Under the pieces are notes generated by a model, which was not told the origin of the DNA, ran no database searches, and saw only the letters and a list, made by a program, of their open reading frames with translations. 64,000 bases of DNA from Spirosoma aureum (lineage in GTDB: Bacteria; Bacteroidota; Bacteroidia; Cytophagales; Spirosomataceae), in the NCBI RefSeq assembly GCF_011604685.1, contig NZ_CP050063.1:4548501-4612500 (forward strand), written 5' to 3'. The position numbers were made by a program, and so were the translations under genes. Shown here piece by piece: positions 17,267 through 25,493 of this stretch (its first letter is position 1; each line of letters begins with the position of its first letter).

Positions 17267-19794
17267 GTTTGAAGCTCTGTCAACAAGTCATCCAGATGAT
17301 TGTAAAGTTTATCTGTACGAGCAGGGTCCGTCCCGATGTGCATCAGTAAAATAAACCCATTCAGGCCCGTGCCTGTCCGTTGCTTGTACGTCTGAATGGA
17401 CTGAAGGATTGTCTCGCTGTCTCGGTAATTACTTTCCTCAGGTGTGGTGTAATCGGCATGACTTAAGGTGCCGGGTGTGTAGTTAATGAGTTGTAAGCCT
17501 GCACGTTCTGTCCAAACCGAGATGCTGTCATTATACCATTCGTAGGGCGGTAAAAACAATTTTGCTTTACTTCGCTGGATGCCAAACCGGCCCAGAGCTG
17601 CGTAATTTGCCCGTAGATCTTTACTAAATTGCTCATGGGTTACCAGTAAACTATCGCGCTTGGTCCAGTCGCAATAGAGTAGGTGCTGATCTGAGTGAGG
17701 ACCAATATAATGCCCATCGCGACGAAGCTGCTGCACTAAGGAAGCGTTGGCCCGATTACGTAAAAAGCGTCCAGTCAGAAAGAACGACGCTCGTACGTTA
17801 TGTTTTCGCAGAACACGGGCAATCGTAGTACCACCATCGCCGAATTCGTCGCCTGTAAAAACCAGGGCAAGTTGCCGGACGCTCGTATCGCCCCGAATTT
17901 TAGCGCCCTTGAAGTAAGTAGACTTTGAATCCACATTTGCCTGCTGATTTCCCGCAGCCAATGATTGGGTGCTTGCGGTTGGTTTCGGTCGTTTTTCGGA
18001 CTGTTTAGCGGCCAGTAGGTAAACCAGCGATGCCGTACCGTCCATCGTGGGTTCATTGGTGCTGTAGTCACCAAAGTCATCGTGGTAGACTGCCAGATCA
18101 CTTTGAAAAGCAGCAAACTCGTCGGGCTCATGGAGCGTAATACCGATCAGGTTTTTGTAAATACTACCTCGTACTGGGCCGTCAACGAGGCCACCGTCAA
18201 TGGGGTATTGTTTCAAATGAGTAAATGCCGAATGCGGATCGGCTGGTGTATCGGCATTGGCGGGCAGGCCATACACAAAACTCGTTCCCCACGGATTGCA
18301 GCCAAACAGCCAGTCGAAATTGGCCTGTTCGAAGGCAGCATATTGCTGATCGTTGGTAAGCTGCCGATACCAGAGGCATTGAGTTGCGAAGGAGGTTGTC
18401 AGGTTGTTGCTGCACCAGATGAAAGGGACTCCCCGATAAAATGCATTTTGTTTGGCCCGTTGCCAAACCGTTTCGATACCTCGTTTATAGAAATCAGTAA
18501 CCGTTTTTCGCTGACTGGCGGGGAACCTTTTGGCTAACTCAGCATGACCGATATTGACGAACGGATACCATTGATAATGGCGTGCCGTATCATTCTCGAT
18601 CCAGGGTGTAACGGGTTCCTGTCGGGCAAACTTCAGCGCGGTGTTGCGCCATTGCCCAGCCTGTTTGCTGGTAGCCCCCGACAGATTTAATTGCTCAACG
18701 GCTGCCAGCTCCATATCATCCACGTAATTATCTTCTTCGTAAAAATAAGGTGCCCGTCCGGGAGCCGTTTGTGCGTTTCCGGGTTTTTGTTCCCCGAGTT
18801 TATAAGCCGATTGCGCCCGCTGCCGAAGCCGGTCAATATAGCTCCGATCAGCATAATCCGCTGGAAGTTTACGCATCAGTTGGTAGCCCAGAGCCAGTGC
18901 ACTGCTAACTTTTCCGGCTGTAGACGCGACACCCGTTGCCCGATTTTTGTATTTAAACAGACCCTGTGGCTCACCCGTCGCAAAATAAACGGGGCGTTCA
19001 AAGCCCTTGCCGTAAAAATTGTCTTCTTTCGGAATACGTAACCCTGCATGATCACGATCATCGCCCAACTGATTGAACAGCCAATCGTCGGTTGGGTGCA
19101 TTTTAAGGAGCCAGTCGAGCCCCCAGCGCGCTTCGTCGAGCACATCGGGTTGCCCGTTCGCTCCCGCCAGGCCGTTTGTCTGGTGTTGATCGGAAAAGGC
19201 CTCCGGAAAGTCGCGGAGGGCGGCCAGCAGATGATAAGTTGCATTGGCGGACGTTGTCACATATTGAAGATAGTCTGACGCATCGTGCCAGCCTCCGGAC
19301 GCATCGATGTGGGTACTATCGGGCATAGGGCCATACATCGTATAGCCATCGTGCGTGTGGCAGGAGTCTTTCAGAAAGGGGTTATAGCCACTGCGTTGCT
19401 GACGCATGTAACGCAGGCAGAAATCAGCCGCCCCATCGTATACGTTCTCGTCAATGCGGAATGTAGGTGACCGTGTGCCTTCATCGGTGCGAAGGTAAAA
19501 ACGACCCGGTTGCCGGAATGCCGAAAAGTTGAGCCGGTACGTCTGCTGGAATGGACCGTACGCGCCGAAAGCCTGTCCGACCTCACGTTGCCAGACAACC
19601 TGATCGGTCTCGGCATTGACGATCTGAAATCGGGCCGTTTTCTTCTCCGTCAGGCTTCCCCACACGGCTGTTTTAAGGCTGGAAGGTCGATAACCCAATA
19701 AATTAACCCGGATAACCGCTGATTCATTGGCGCGCAAAACAAACGCAGACAGAGCGACCGATAGACACAGAAAAAGAAGCAAACGACTCATCAT
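17230..19794 (-). CDS. GH9 glycoside hydrolase fused to a polysaccharide deacetylase-like domain
   Basis: 854 aa, exported (signal peptide about 1-22). Domains: an Ig-like CelD-N module (about 25-115), a GH9 (alpha/alpha)6 catalytic domain (about 118-605) and a CE4/NodB-like deacetylase domain (about 640-854). In GH9, D171 and D174 in GGWHDASDY are the nucleophile-water pair, and the Glu in STNEPTMDGTASLVYLLA is the acid. GH9 enzymes cleave beta-1,4-glucans such as cellulose or beta-glucan, or exo-act on glucosaminides. In the second domain HSDQH, FLPPYEW and LMHIGTD match CE4 motifs 2, 3 and 5, but motif 1 (usually TFDDG) reads FTGDEFGDG, so activity there is uncertain. The final strand SSYQLVKVNQL is repeated near 13722. 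The two start ATGs are adjacent. Confidence 0.9.
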   Translation of the reverse strand: MMSRLLLFLCLSVALSAFVLRANESAVIRVNLLGYRPSSLKTAVWGSLTEKKTARFQIVNAETDQVVWQREVGQAFGAYGPFQQTYRLNFSAFRQPGRFYLRTDEGTRSPTFRIDENVYDGAADFCLRYMRQQRSGYNPFLKDSCHTHDGYTMYGPMPDSTHIDASGGWHDASDYLQYVTTSANATYHLLAALRDFPEAFSDQHQTNGLAGANGQPDVLDEARWGLDWLLKMHPTDDWLFNQLGDDRDHAGLRIPKEDNFYGKGFERPVYFATGEPQGLFKYKNRATGVASTAGKVSSALALGYQLMRKLPADYADRSYIDRLRQRAQSAYKLGEQKPGNAQTAPGRAPYFYEEDNYVDDMELAAVEQLNLSGATSKQAGQWRNTALKFARQEPVTPWIENDTARHYQWYPFVNIGHAELAKRFPASQRKTVTDFYKRGIETVWQRAKQNAFYRGVPFIWCSNNLTTSFATQCLWYRQLTNDQQYAAFEQANFDWLFGCNPWGTSFVYGLPANADTPADPHSAFTHLKQYPIDGGLVDGPVRGSIYKNLIGITLHEPDEFAAFQSDLAVYHDDFGDYSTNEPTMDGTASLVYLLAAKQSEKRPKPTASTQSLAAGNQQANVDSKSTYFKGAKIRGDTSVRQLALVFTGDEFGDGGTTIARVLRKHNVRASFFLTGRFLRNRANASLVQQLRRDGHYIGPHSDQHLLYCDWTKRDSLLVTHEQFSKDLRANYAALGRFGIQRSKAKLFLPPYEWYNDSISVWTERAGLQLINYTPGTLSHADYTTPEESNYRDSETILQSIQTYKQRTGTGLNGFILLMHIGTDPARTDKLYNHLDDLLTELQTSSYQLVKVNQL

Positions 19795-19862
19795 ACCGAA
19801 CCAACAGGCATTAAGGGGCCTGTTCTATCCGGGCAAAATAAACGTATTTTCGGGATAGAATA

Positions 19863-19908
19863 GTGATTGAGTAGAATTGTGTTGTCGAATACCACCGAAC
19901 TCAATCAC
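19863..19908. repeat. Small inverted repeat upstream of GH9 gene
   Basis: gtgattgagt (19863-19872) and actcaatcac (19899-19908) are perfect 10-bp arms with a 26-nt spacer. It lies 69 bp upstream of the GH9 start on its promoter side and may be an operator; no regulator is assigned. Confidence 0.4.
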
Positions 19909-19941
19909 CAGGTGCCAGTCTGTCAGACTTGTTCGTGGTTG

Positions 19942-20034
19942 ATATTCTCAAGCCTTTTGCTTCGAGTCGTGCTACGGTTGTCTGTGTGATCCAATCAACT
20001 GTAGCACGGCTCGAAGTGAAAGGCCTGAGAATAT
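19942..20034. terminator. 39-bp imperfect hairpin between permease and GH9 genes
   Basis: Arms 19942-19980 and 19996-20034 pair at 34 of 39 positions, and four of the five mismatches become G-U pairs in plus-strand RNA. The loop is 15 nt. It follows the permease stop (20047) on the minus strand with no long T-tract, so it may be a terminator or a palindromic repeat unit. Confidence 0.55.
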
Positions 20035-20046
20035 AAGTTAGTGAAA

Positions 20047-20934
20047 TTAGGCAATCTGGTTAGCCTCCTGACGAATCAGGTATACCGATGCTAATATGCC
20101 CAGACAGGCCATAAAATGAATTATTGTAAAGGATTCATTGTCCAGAATACCCCAGAAAATCGCTACAACGGGTATCAGATACGTAATTGCGCTGGCAAAT
20201 AATGGCGACGAACTATAAATCAATTTTACGTGAAGCACCTGAGCCAAAGCCGTTCCAACAACGCCCAGCGTTACTAAAGCCAGACAGGCATTTATTGTGT
20301 CTGGCGTAAACTGAAATAGTTGCTGATTGGGCAGATAAACAAACAGGAAAGCGATCAGGCCATTGAGGGTTACGCTCACTGTGCTTAAATGCAGGGGTGG
20401 AACATCGGCTAAATACTGTTTGACAAGATTAATATTGATCCCATAACATAAGGTGGCAATGACTACCAGAAACACGTATCCATTGATCGATAGATTTAGG
20501 CCGGTTGAGGACAATAGACTTAAGGTGATCGAACAGAATAGACCCAGGAATAGCCCCAGAATCTGAAGGGATGAGTATGTTTTTCTGACGAAAAAAAGAG
20601 CGCTTAGAAAGGTAAAGGAAGGCGTTATCGCCAGCAGAATACCCGCCGTTGAACTCTGTATATGTTCCTGCGATAGACTGAATAGATAGGAGGGAATCAG
20701 CGAACTGAGCAAACCGGACAATACGACCAGGGGCCATTTGCCGGAAGGAATCTTTCGGAAGTAAGCTAAGCCAAACGGAAGAAATACCAACCCCGCTGAC
20801 ACTAAGCGAATTGTTGCTGCGGCTAGATAACTGAAACTTTCCAATCCTTTTTTAAGCAGGATGTAGCTACTACCCCAAATGATAGAGAGGGCCAGAAAAT
20901 ATGCCCATTTTCTGGCTGGCGATTGTGTGAACAT
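20047..20934 (-). CDS. EamA-family (DMT superfamily) permease
   Basis: 295 aa with about ten predicted membrane helices in two EamA halves (about 10-140 and 150-288). The first half has WGSSYILLKKGLESFSYL, the second YGININLVKQYLADVP. DMT permeases export or import metabolites such as amino acids, nucleotide sugars or drugs; this sequence gives no substrate. It lies 90 bp downstream of the cupin gene on the same strand, with AhpD upstream, so all three may form a unit divergent from the PdxR/MocR regulator at 22088. Confidence 0.9.
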   Translation of the reverse strand: MFTQSPARKWAYFLALSIIWGSSYILLKKGLESFSYLAAATIRLVSAGLVFLPFGLAYFRKIPSGKWPLVVLSGLLSSLIPSYLFSLSQEHIQSSTAGILLAITPSFTFLSALFFVRKTYSSLQILGLFLGLFCSITLSLLSSTGLNLSINGYVFLVVIATLCYGININLVKQYLADVPPLHLSTVSVTLNGLIAFLFVYLPNQQLFQFTPDTINACLALVTLGVVGTALAQVLHVKLIYSSSPLFASAITYLIPVVAIFWGILDNESFTIIHFMACLGILASVYLIRQEANQIA

Positions 20935-21024
20935 GGTGAAAAAAGTGGTGCAACCGTTGCCAATTGAACGAGTCTGGCTAGCCCATTTTACAATGATTGA
21001 ATGAATTGAAGACCGTTTGTAATC

Positions 21025-21453
21025 TTACTTTTTTTCGGGCACGGAGGTCGGTTTGCCTTTTTCGGCAAGGAAGAATACCAGCAGTTTAGCAGGAGCAATT
21101 GGATGATTATTGCGGGCTGAACTGTGCAAACCATTCGTTTCTTCATAAAACGAATCGCCTTTTTTGTACAAATAGGTTTTCCCCTCAAAAACGGATTCAA
21201 TTTCGCCTTCGAGCACATAGCCGAAAGTTGGGCAGGGATGCCGATGGGCTGTTGAAGTACTATTGGGCGGGAAATCGACAATCAATAGCTTAACTTCCCG
21301 ATTTTCAAGCCCTTTATCCGCCAGAACCTGTTGACGGATAATCGCAAAACTTACCTCCGAATTTCCGGCGCTGGCTGTATGCGTGTGTTGTGCTGAAAGC
21401 CTACTGGTTATGGAAATGATCAGAGCAATGCTTAAGAGAAGAATTGATTTCAT
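21025..21453 (-). CDS. Exported cupin-domain protein
   Basis: 142 aa with a signal peptide (cleavage about SRLSA). The cupin barrel spans about 40-125. STAHRHPCPTFGYVLEGEIE is cupin motif 1 with the metal-binding histidines and Glu, and motif 2 includes GDSFYEETNGLHSSARN. It may bind a metal and a small acid or act as a dioxygenase or isomerase; function is not assigned. It sits 54 bp downstream of AhpD on the same strand, with a 10-bp hairpin between. Confidence 0.85.
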   Translation of the reverse strand: MKSILLLSIALIISITSRLSAQHTHTASAGNSEVSFAIIRQQVLADKGLENREVKLLIVDFPPNSTSTAHRHPCPTFGYVLEGEIESVFEGKTYLYKKGDSFYEETNGLHSSARNNHPIAPAKLLVFFLAEKGKPTSVPEKK

Positions 21454-21470
21454 GGTGGCATTTAGTTTTA

Positions 21471-21495
21471 AGCCTGACCGATTTCCGGTCAGGCT
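21471..21495. terminator. Short hairpin between AhpD-like and cupin genes
   Basis: agcctgaccg (21471-21480) and cggtcaggct (21486-21495) pair perfectly over 10 bp, with a 5-nt loop. No T-tract follows on the minus strand, so it may attenuate or stabilise rather than fully end the AhpD transcript. Confidence 0.5.
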
Positions 21496-21507
21496 ACGTA
21501 TGATTGC

Positions 21508-21951
21508 TTAATCCTGATCGGCCACTAAATGGGTTGAAATGGCAATGCGGTTCCAGCTATTGATCGTGATGATCGCAAAAATTACCTGCGCCAAGGTTTG
21601 CTCTCCCAACAGACTTAATGCTTTCGCATAAACTTCGTCAGAAATGCCCCGATTGGTGAGTTGTGTCAGCTCTTCGGCAAGTCGCAGAACGGCCTGTTCG
21701 GTTTCGGTAAAGAACGGCGTTTCCCACCACGCACTCAGCGTATAAAGCCGCTGTTCGGTTTCTCCCAGTTTCCGGGCATCTCTGGCGTGCATGTTGAGAC
21801 AATAGCCACAACCATTTAACTGTGAGACTCTTAGCTTAATCAGTTCATTGAGTTTTGGATCGATATTAAACGTCGCCATCTGTTTTTCGGCTTCCAGCAT
21901 AGCTTTATAAACCCGTGGTTCAACCGACTTAATATGCATTCTTGCTTTCAT
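21508..21951 (-). CDS. AhpD-like / carboxymuconolactone decarboxylase-family protein
   Basis: 147 aa, all-helical. The redox motif is N-G-C48-x2-C51-x3-H55 (GCGYCLNMHARDARKLGE), characteristic of alkylhydroperoxidase D-type proteins. Such proteins can reduce peroxides via the CxxC pair; many small members have no defined substrate. The gene is first of a minus-strand run with cupin and permease and is divergent from the PdxR/MocR regulator. A weak -7-like GATATTTG lies at 22027-22034 on the minus strand. Confidence 0.88.
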   Translation of the reverse strand: MKARMHIKSVEPRVYKAMLEAEKQMATFNIDPKLNELIKLRVSQLNGCGYCLNMHARDARKLGETEQRLYTLSAWWETPFFTETEQAVLRLAEELTQLTNRGISDEVYAKALSLLGEQTLAQVIFAIITINSWNRIAISTHLVADQD

Positions 21952-22043
21952 GGTACTGAGTGTTATTGCGTAGGAGCAGCCTGTTTAACCCCTGTTCCTA
22001 CTGTTTATCGTTGTGTTTTGTTTCTACAAATATCTACCTTTAT

Positions 22044-22063
22044 TGGACTACTTGAATAGTCCA
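22044..22063. promoter_or_regulatory. Candidate operator between AhpD-like and PdxR/MocR genes
   Basis: tggacta (22044-22050), spacer cttgaa, tagtcca (22057-22063). It follows the plus-strand -7-like TACCTTTA (22035-22042), close to the predicted transcription start, so a protein bound here would control both divergent genes. MocR regulators often autoregulate; this assignment is inference. Confidence 0.5.
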
Positions 22064-22087
22064 GATTTAAGAAACTAAGTAGACCAG

Positions 22088-23554
22088 ATGATGTTCCTGA
22101 ACGACCTTGTTACCATCGATAAAGCAGCCGATACGGCTGTCTATTTGCAGATTGCCAATGCTATTATTCAGGCTATTCGCAGAGGGCGTTTGCGAAGCCG
22201 ATCGAAGTTGCCAGGCTCACGCGAACTGGCGAACGCCCTGAATGTTCATCGCAAAACGACAGTAGCGGCTTATGAGGAGCTGCTGGCGCAGGGCTGGCTG
22301 GAAATGATTCCCAGAAAGGGCACGTTTGTCGTACAGGACCTGCCCGAAATAAAGCCCAGAAAGCTTAAACAGGCGGAGACGTCAGTTGCTTATCCCGAAA
22401 AGACAATCTTTTCCATTGATGAAAAACGATTCGTCCAGTTTCCGGCCTTAGGGTTTCCGGATACAAAAAAATTGATTATCAATGATGGGTTTCCGGATAT
22501 GCGTTTGCTTCCTAATGAGTTATTTTTGAGGGAGTTGAGGAGTATGGGTAAGCAGCCTGCTTTTAAAAAATACAACATGTATGGCCGGGCAGAAGGAACA
22601 GATTACTTACGCGATACACTGGCCAGTTTTTTGCGTGAAACCCGTGGATTGCCGATTTCGGCAGCCAACGTTATGATAACCCGAGGGGCGCAAATGGGCA
22701 TCTATATGGCTGCCAGCCTGCTGCTTAAACCGGGTGATCAGGTGATTGTGGGCGAGCCCAGCTATTTTGCCGCAACGCTTACATTTCAGCAGGCTGGAGC
22801 CAGCATTAATCGGGTGCCTGTAGATGAAAGTGGCCTTGCTATTGATGCCGTTGAGCGGCTTTGCCAGACGAAAAAGATACGACTGTTGTATGTAATTCCG
22901 CACCACCACCATCCAACAACGGTGACGCTTTCGCCCGAACGACGCATTCGGCTGCTAGAACTGGCGGCAACCTACAAATTCGCCCTTATTGAAGACGATT
23001 ACGACTACGATTTTCATTACACAAGTAATCCAGTACTGCCAATGGCTAGCCTCGACCACCACGGCAGCGTGATCTACATTGGAACATTAAGTAAAACCCT
23101 TGTTCCGGCCATACGGATTGGCTTTATCGTAGCGCCTGAAAACTTTATAAAGGCCGTTGCGAACCTTCGAATGGGTATTGACCGGCAGGGCGACAGCATG
23201 ATGGAAGTTGCCATTGCAGAGCTGTATCGTAATGGAACCATTGGGCGACACATTCGGAAAGTGGTCAATATTTACCGCGAGCGCCGGGATCATTTCAGTG
23301 CATTATTGACGGAAAACCTGGGCCAGCGGGTTTCGTTTCGCATACCAGATGGCGGCATGTCAGTCTGGACACGATTCAACTATAGCGATTTACGGACTGT
23401 ATCTGCCAAAGCCTTTCAGAAAGGCCTGATTATGAGCGACGGCCAGCGGTATAATACCGGAACGATAAACTACAACTCAGCCCGTTTAGGCTTTGCTTCC
23501 CTGAATCTGGCTGAACAGGAGAGAGCCATAGACATTATAGTCAAGTGTCTTTGA
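22088..23554 (+). CDS. PdxR/MocR-type regulator (GntR helix plus aminotransferase fold)
   Basis: 488 aa. The winged helix is at about 12-78 (KLPGSRELANALNVHRKTTV) and a class I aminotransferase-like domain follows from about 130. The PLP lysine is K336 in GTLSKTLVPAIRIGF, and IEDDYDYDFHY carries the cofactor aspartate region. MocR proteins use PLP as effector and regulate vitamin B6, GABA, ectoine or membrane-transport genes. The divergent AhpD-cupin-permease run is the likely target; pdxST is not nearby, so a PdxR role is not supported. Confidence 0.92.
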   Translation: MMFLNDLVTIDKAADTAVYLQIANAIIQAIRRGRLRSRSKLPGSRELANALNVHRKTTVAAYEELLAQGWLEMIPRKGTFVVQDLPEIKPRKLKQAETSVAYPEKTIFSIDEKRFVQFPALGFPDTKKLIINDGFPDMRLLPNELFLRELRSMGKQPAFKKYNMYGRAEGTDYLRDTLASFLRETRGLPISAANVMITRGAQMGIYMAASLLLKPGDQVIVGEPSYFAATLTFQQAGASINRVPVDESGLAIDAVERLCQTKKIRLLYVIPHHHHPTTVTLSPERRIRLLELAATYKFALIEDDYDYDFHYTSNPVLPMASLDHHGSVIYIGTLSKTLVPAIRIGFIVAPENFIKAVANLRMGIDRQGDSMMEVAIAELYRNGTIGRHIRKVVNIYRERRDHFSALLTENLGQRVSFRIPDGGMSVWTRFNYSDLRTVSAKAFQKGLIMSDGQRYNTGTINYNSARLGFASLNLAEQERAIDIIVKCL

Positions 23555-23708
23555 TGCGTTCGGCTTACCGTATACACAAAACTCTATACTTCGATTCTCA
23601 AAAAAATTGTAGGTTTGGTGCGCTTTAAATAATTTATATTGGTCTGCTAATCAGCGGGCTATAGGGTAATTGAGCCACTGTCACTACACGACTATAGAAA
23701 ACTGTTAA

Positions 23709-24158
23709 ATGAAATTTAAAATCGATGGCAGCCTGATTTTTTTTGGGTTGTTTGCTCTGGTAGGTACTGTTTTTGCCATTGCGGCCTTCATAAACTGGCG
23801 GTCGACGCAGCGGATCGTTCAAACCGGTATCGAAACCAAGGGCTATGTGATTGACACGCGTTACAGCCGTGATAAAAAAGGCCGGACAACGACCGCCCAA
23901 GCTCCGGTCGTGCAGTTTGTAACATCAGCAGGAAAGCCGATCACGTATTATTCACAGACGTATACCACACCTGCCAGCTTTAATGTGGGCGATACTGTAA
24001 CGCTTTGGTATATGCCCGATAATCCGCAGGAGAACATAACACTTGAAGGAGTAGATGGCTGGCTTTTGCCCGGCGTATTTGGCTTGTTTGGCGTTGTTTT
24101 TTCGCTAATTGGTTATCCAGCATTGATCAGTTCAGTACTTAAAGCATTTAAGGGATAA
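23709..24158 (+). CDS. DUF3592-type membrane protein
   Basis: 149 aa with a transmembrane helix at each end (about 10-30 and 115-140) and a soluble beta-rich middle. GYVIDTRYSRDKKGRTTTAQ, followed by an APVVQF strand and then GDTVTLWYMPDNPQE, match the DUF3592 pattern. Function is unknown. The next gene starts 4 bp after its stop, so the two are probably cotranscribed. Confidence 0.8.
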   Translation: MKFKIDGSLIFFGLFALVGTVFAIAAFINWRSTQRIVQTGIETKGYVIDTRYSRDKKGRTTTAQAPVVQFVTSAGKPITYYSQTYTTPASFNVGDTVTLWYMPDNPQENITLEGVDGWLLPGVFGLFGVVFSLIGYPALISSVLKAFKG

Positions 24159-24162
24159 TCCG

Positions 24163-24540
24163 ATGCCCCGATTTATCCAATTGCTCATCGGTCCGGAATT
24201 ATTCTGGTGCCTTGTTGTAGGTGCGGCTTTGCTACTGGCACAGGCCAATGTTCCTCCGTCAAAATCCGTCGAGAATATAATTGAGAATCTTCATTTGTGG
24301 ATTTCCTGCGCCGGAATCCTGACCTTTTCGCTATGGTTTATTCCCGGAGTTAATCGAGACTGGCTGCTACTGCGTATCTGGATTGCGGCAATTATCGGTG
24401 CCCATTTTGCCCTGGACAAAGCATTGAGTGCTCACAGCGAACAGAGCCCCGGCATCGGCACCGTTTACATTGCCGGTATGATGTTTCAATTTTTCGTGTT
24501 GCTTGTTGGGAGCGTGGTTGTAAAAGTGTTTTACGCGTAG
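24163..24540 (+). CDS. Small hydrophobic membrane protein, unknown
   Basis: 125 aa with about four membrane helices (PRFIQLLIGPELFWCLVVGA, then WISCAGILTFSLWFI, IWIAAIIGAHFAL and a C-terminal helix MFQFFVLLVGSVVVKVFY). I do not recognise a family. Its close coupling with the DUF3592 gene suggests the products act together in the envelope. Confidence 0.65.
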   Translation: MPRFIQLLIGPELFWCLVVGAALLLAQANVPPSKSVENIIENLHLWISCAGILTFSLWFIPGVNRDWLLLRIWIAAIIGAHFALDKALSAHSEQSPGIGTVYIAGMMFQFFVLLVGSVVVKVFYA

Positions 24541-24584
24541 TCGTTCATGGCCAGTTACGGTTGCGGTTCATGGCAGAGCGTTTG

Positions 24585-25301
24585 TTAAAACTGGTTTTTC
24601 AGTGCCAGCGTCGGGTAAACCTGCACCTGGTTTTCGATCGTTAGTGTATGATAGAAAAGATTGATTCTTGATCCGACGGAAAGTGTTTTCGACACCTTAA
24701 GCCAGATCTGTGGATCACCGAAAAAAGCGATTTTTTTGCCAGATTGACTGGCCGTAAAATCAGTGCCCTGGTTTCGGTTCTCACTCCATCCAACCAGGCT
24801 CCCCGCCACCATGAGTTTGTACTGAAAAAATCCTTTTCCGAAATAAAACGTAACCTGTGGATCATGACTTGGCTGCGGAAACGCATTGTAGCGATAAACA
24901 GCACTGGCGCTAAACCAGGCCCCTTTCCACTGAAATGGATAGGCAATACCTAAGCCGAACGAATTGGTCAGGTAATACCCATAAGCGGGTGGAGCCACAC
25001 CTAGCCCACCACTGTAGGTGAACGTCAGATAGACCTTAGGACGCCAATAGCGTAGATTTTTGGAGACTTGCAAAAATAGCTGTCCGATATTGTTATTTTC
25101 GCCACTAAAGTCGGTTTGTGTTTTTAAGAGAAAGGATCCGGTCGAATCATTTGCCTTGAAGTATTCGAACGTGAGTGATGCGAAATTCCGTTTGTTCAGA
25201 TCAGGGTCGATCGAATGCCTGAAATCATAATGAAACTGGAGTTGCTGGGCTACGCCAGTCAGGGCAGAAAAGAGTGCAAGAATCACCAGGGCTGTTTTCA
25301 T
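24585..25301 (-). CDS. DUF5020-type outer membrane barrel protein
   Basis: 238 aa with a signal peptide ending at TGVAQ. The mature start LQFHYDFRHSIDPDLNKRNF and alternating amphipathic strands fit the DUF5020 family, thought to be a Tsx-like small barrel; the last residue is Phe, the usual outer membrane signature. No transported nucleoside can be deduced. The gene converges with the previous membrane gene and is not obviously in an operon. Confidence 0.75.
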   Translation of the reverse strand: MKTALVILALFSALTGVAQQLQFHYDFRHSIDPDLNKRNFASLTFEYFKANDSTGSFLLKTQTDFSGENNNIGQLFLQVSKNLRYWRPKVYLTFTYSGGLGVAPPAYGYYLTNSFGLGIAYPFQWKGAWFSASAVYRYNAFPQPSHDPQVTFYFGKGFFQYKLMVAGSLVGWSENRNQGTDFTASQSGKKIAFFGDPQIWLKVSKTLSVGSRINLFYHTLTIENQVQVYPTLALKNQF

Positions 25302-25493
25302 ACGATCGGGCTATCGAAGCGAATTGTTTTTTTGACAAAACTTCGCTTTGTGGCTCGAAATGGCGGGAATTTGACCGGAAACGTTGCGGAAATCTCGTTT
25401 CCGTTGGGCAATATGCCTCATCGTTAAACCCCAGGACAGAATGCTGTGTTGTGAAGCTTGTTAATTTAGGGATTGATAGATGCCATTTGTTAT

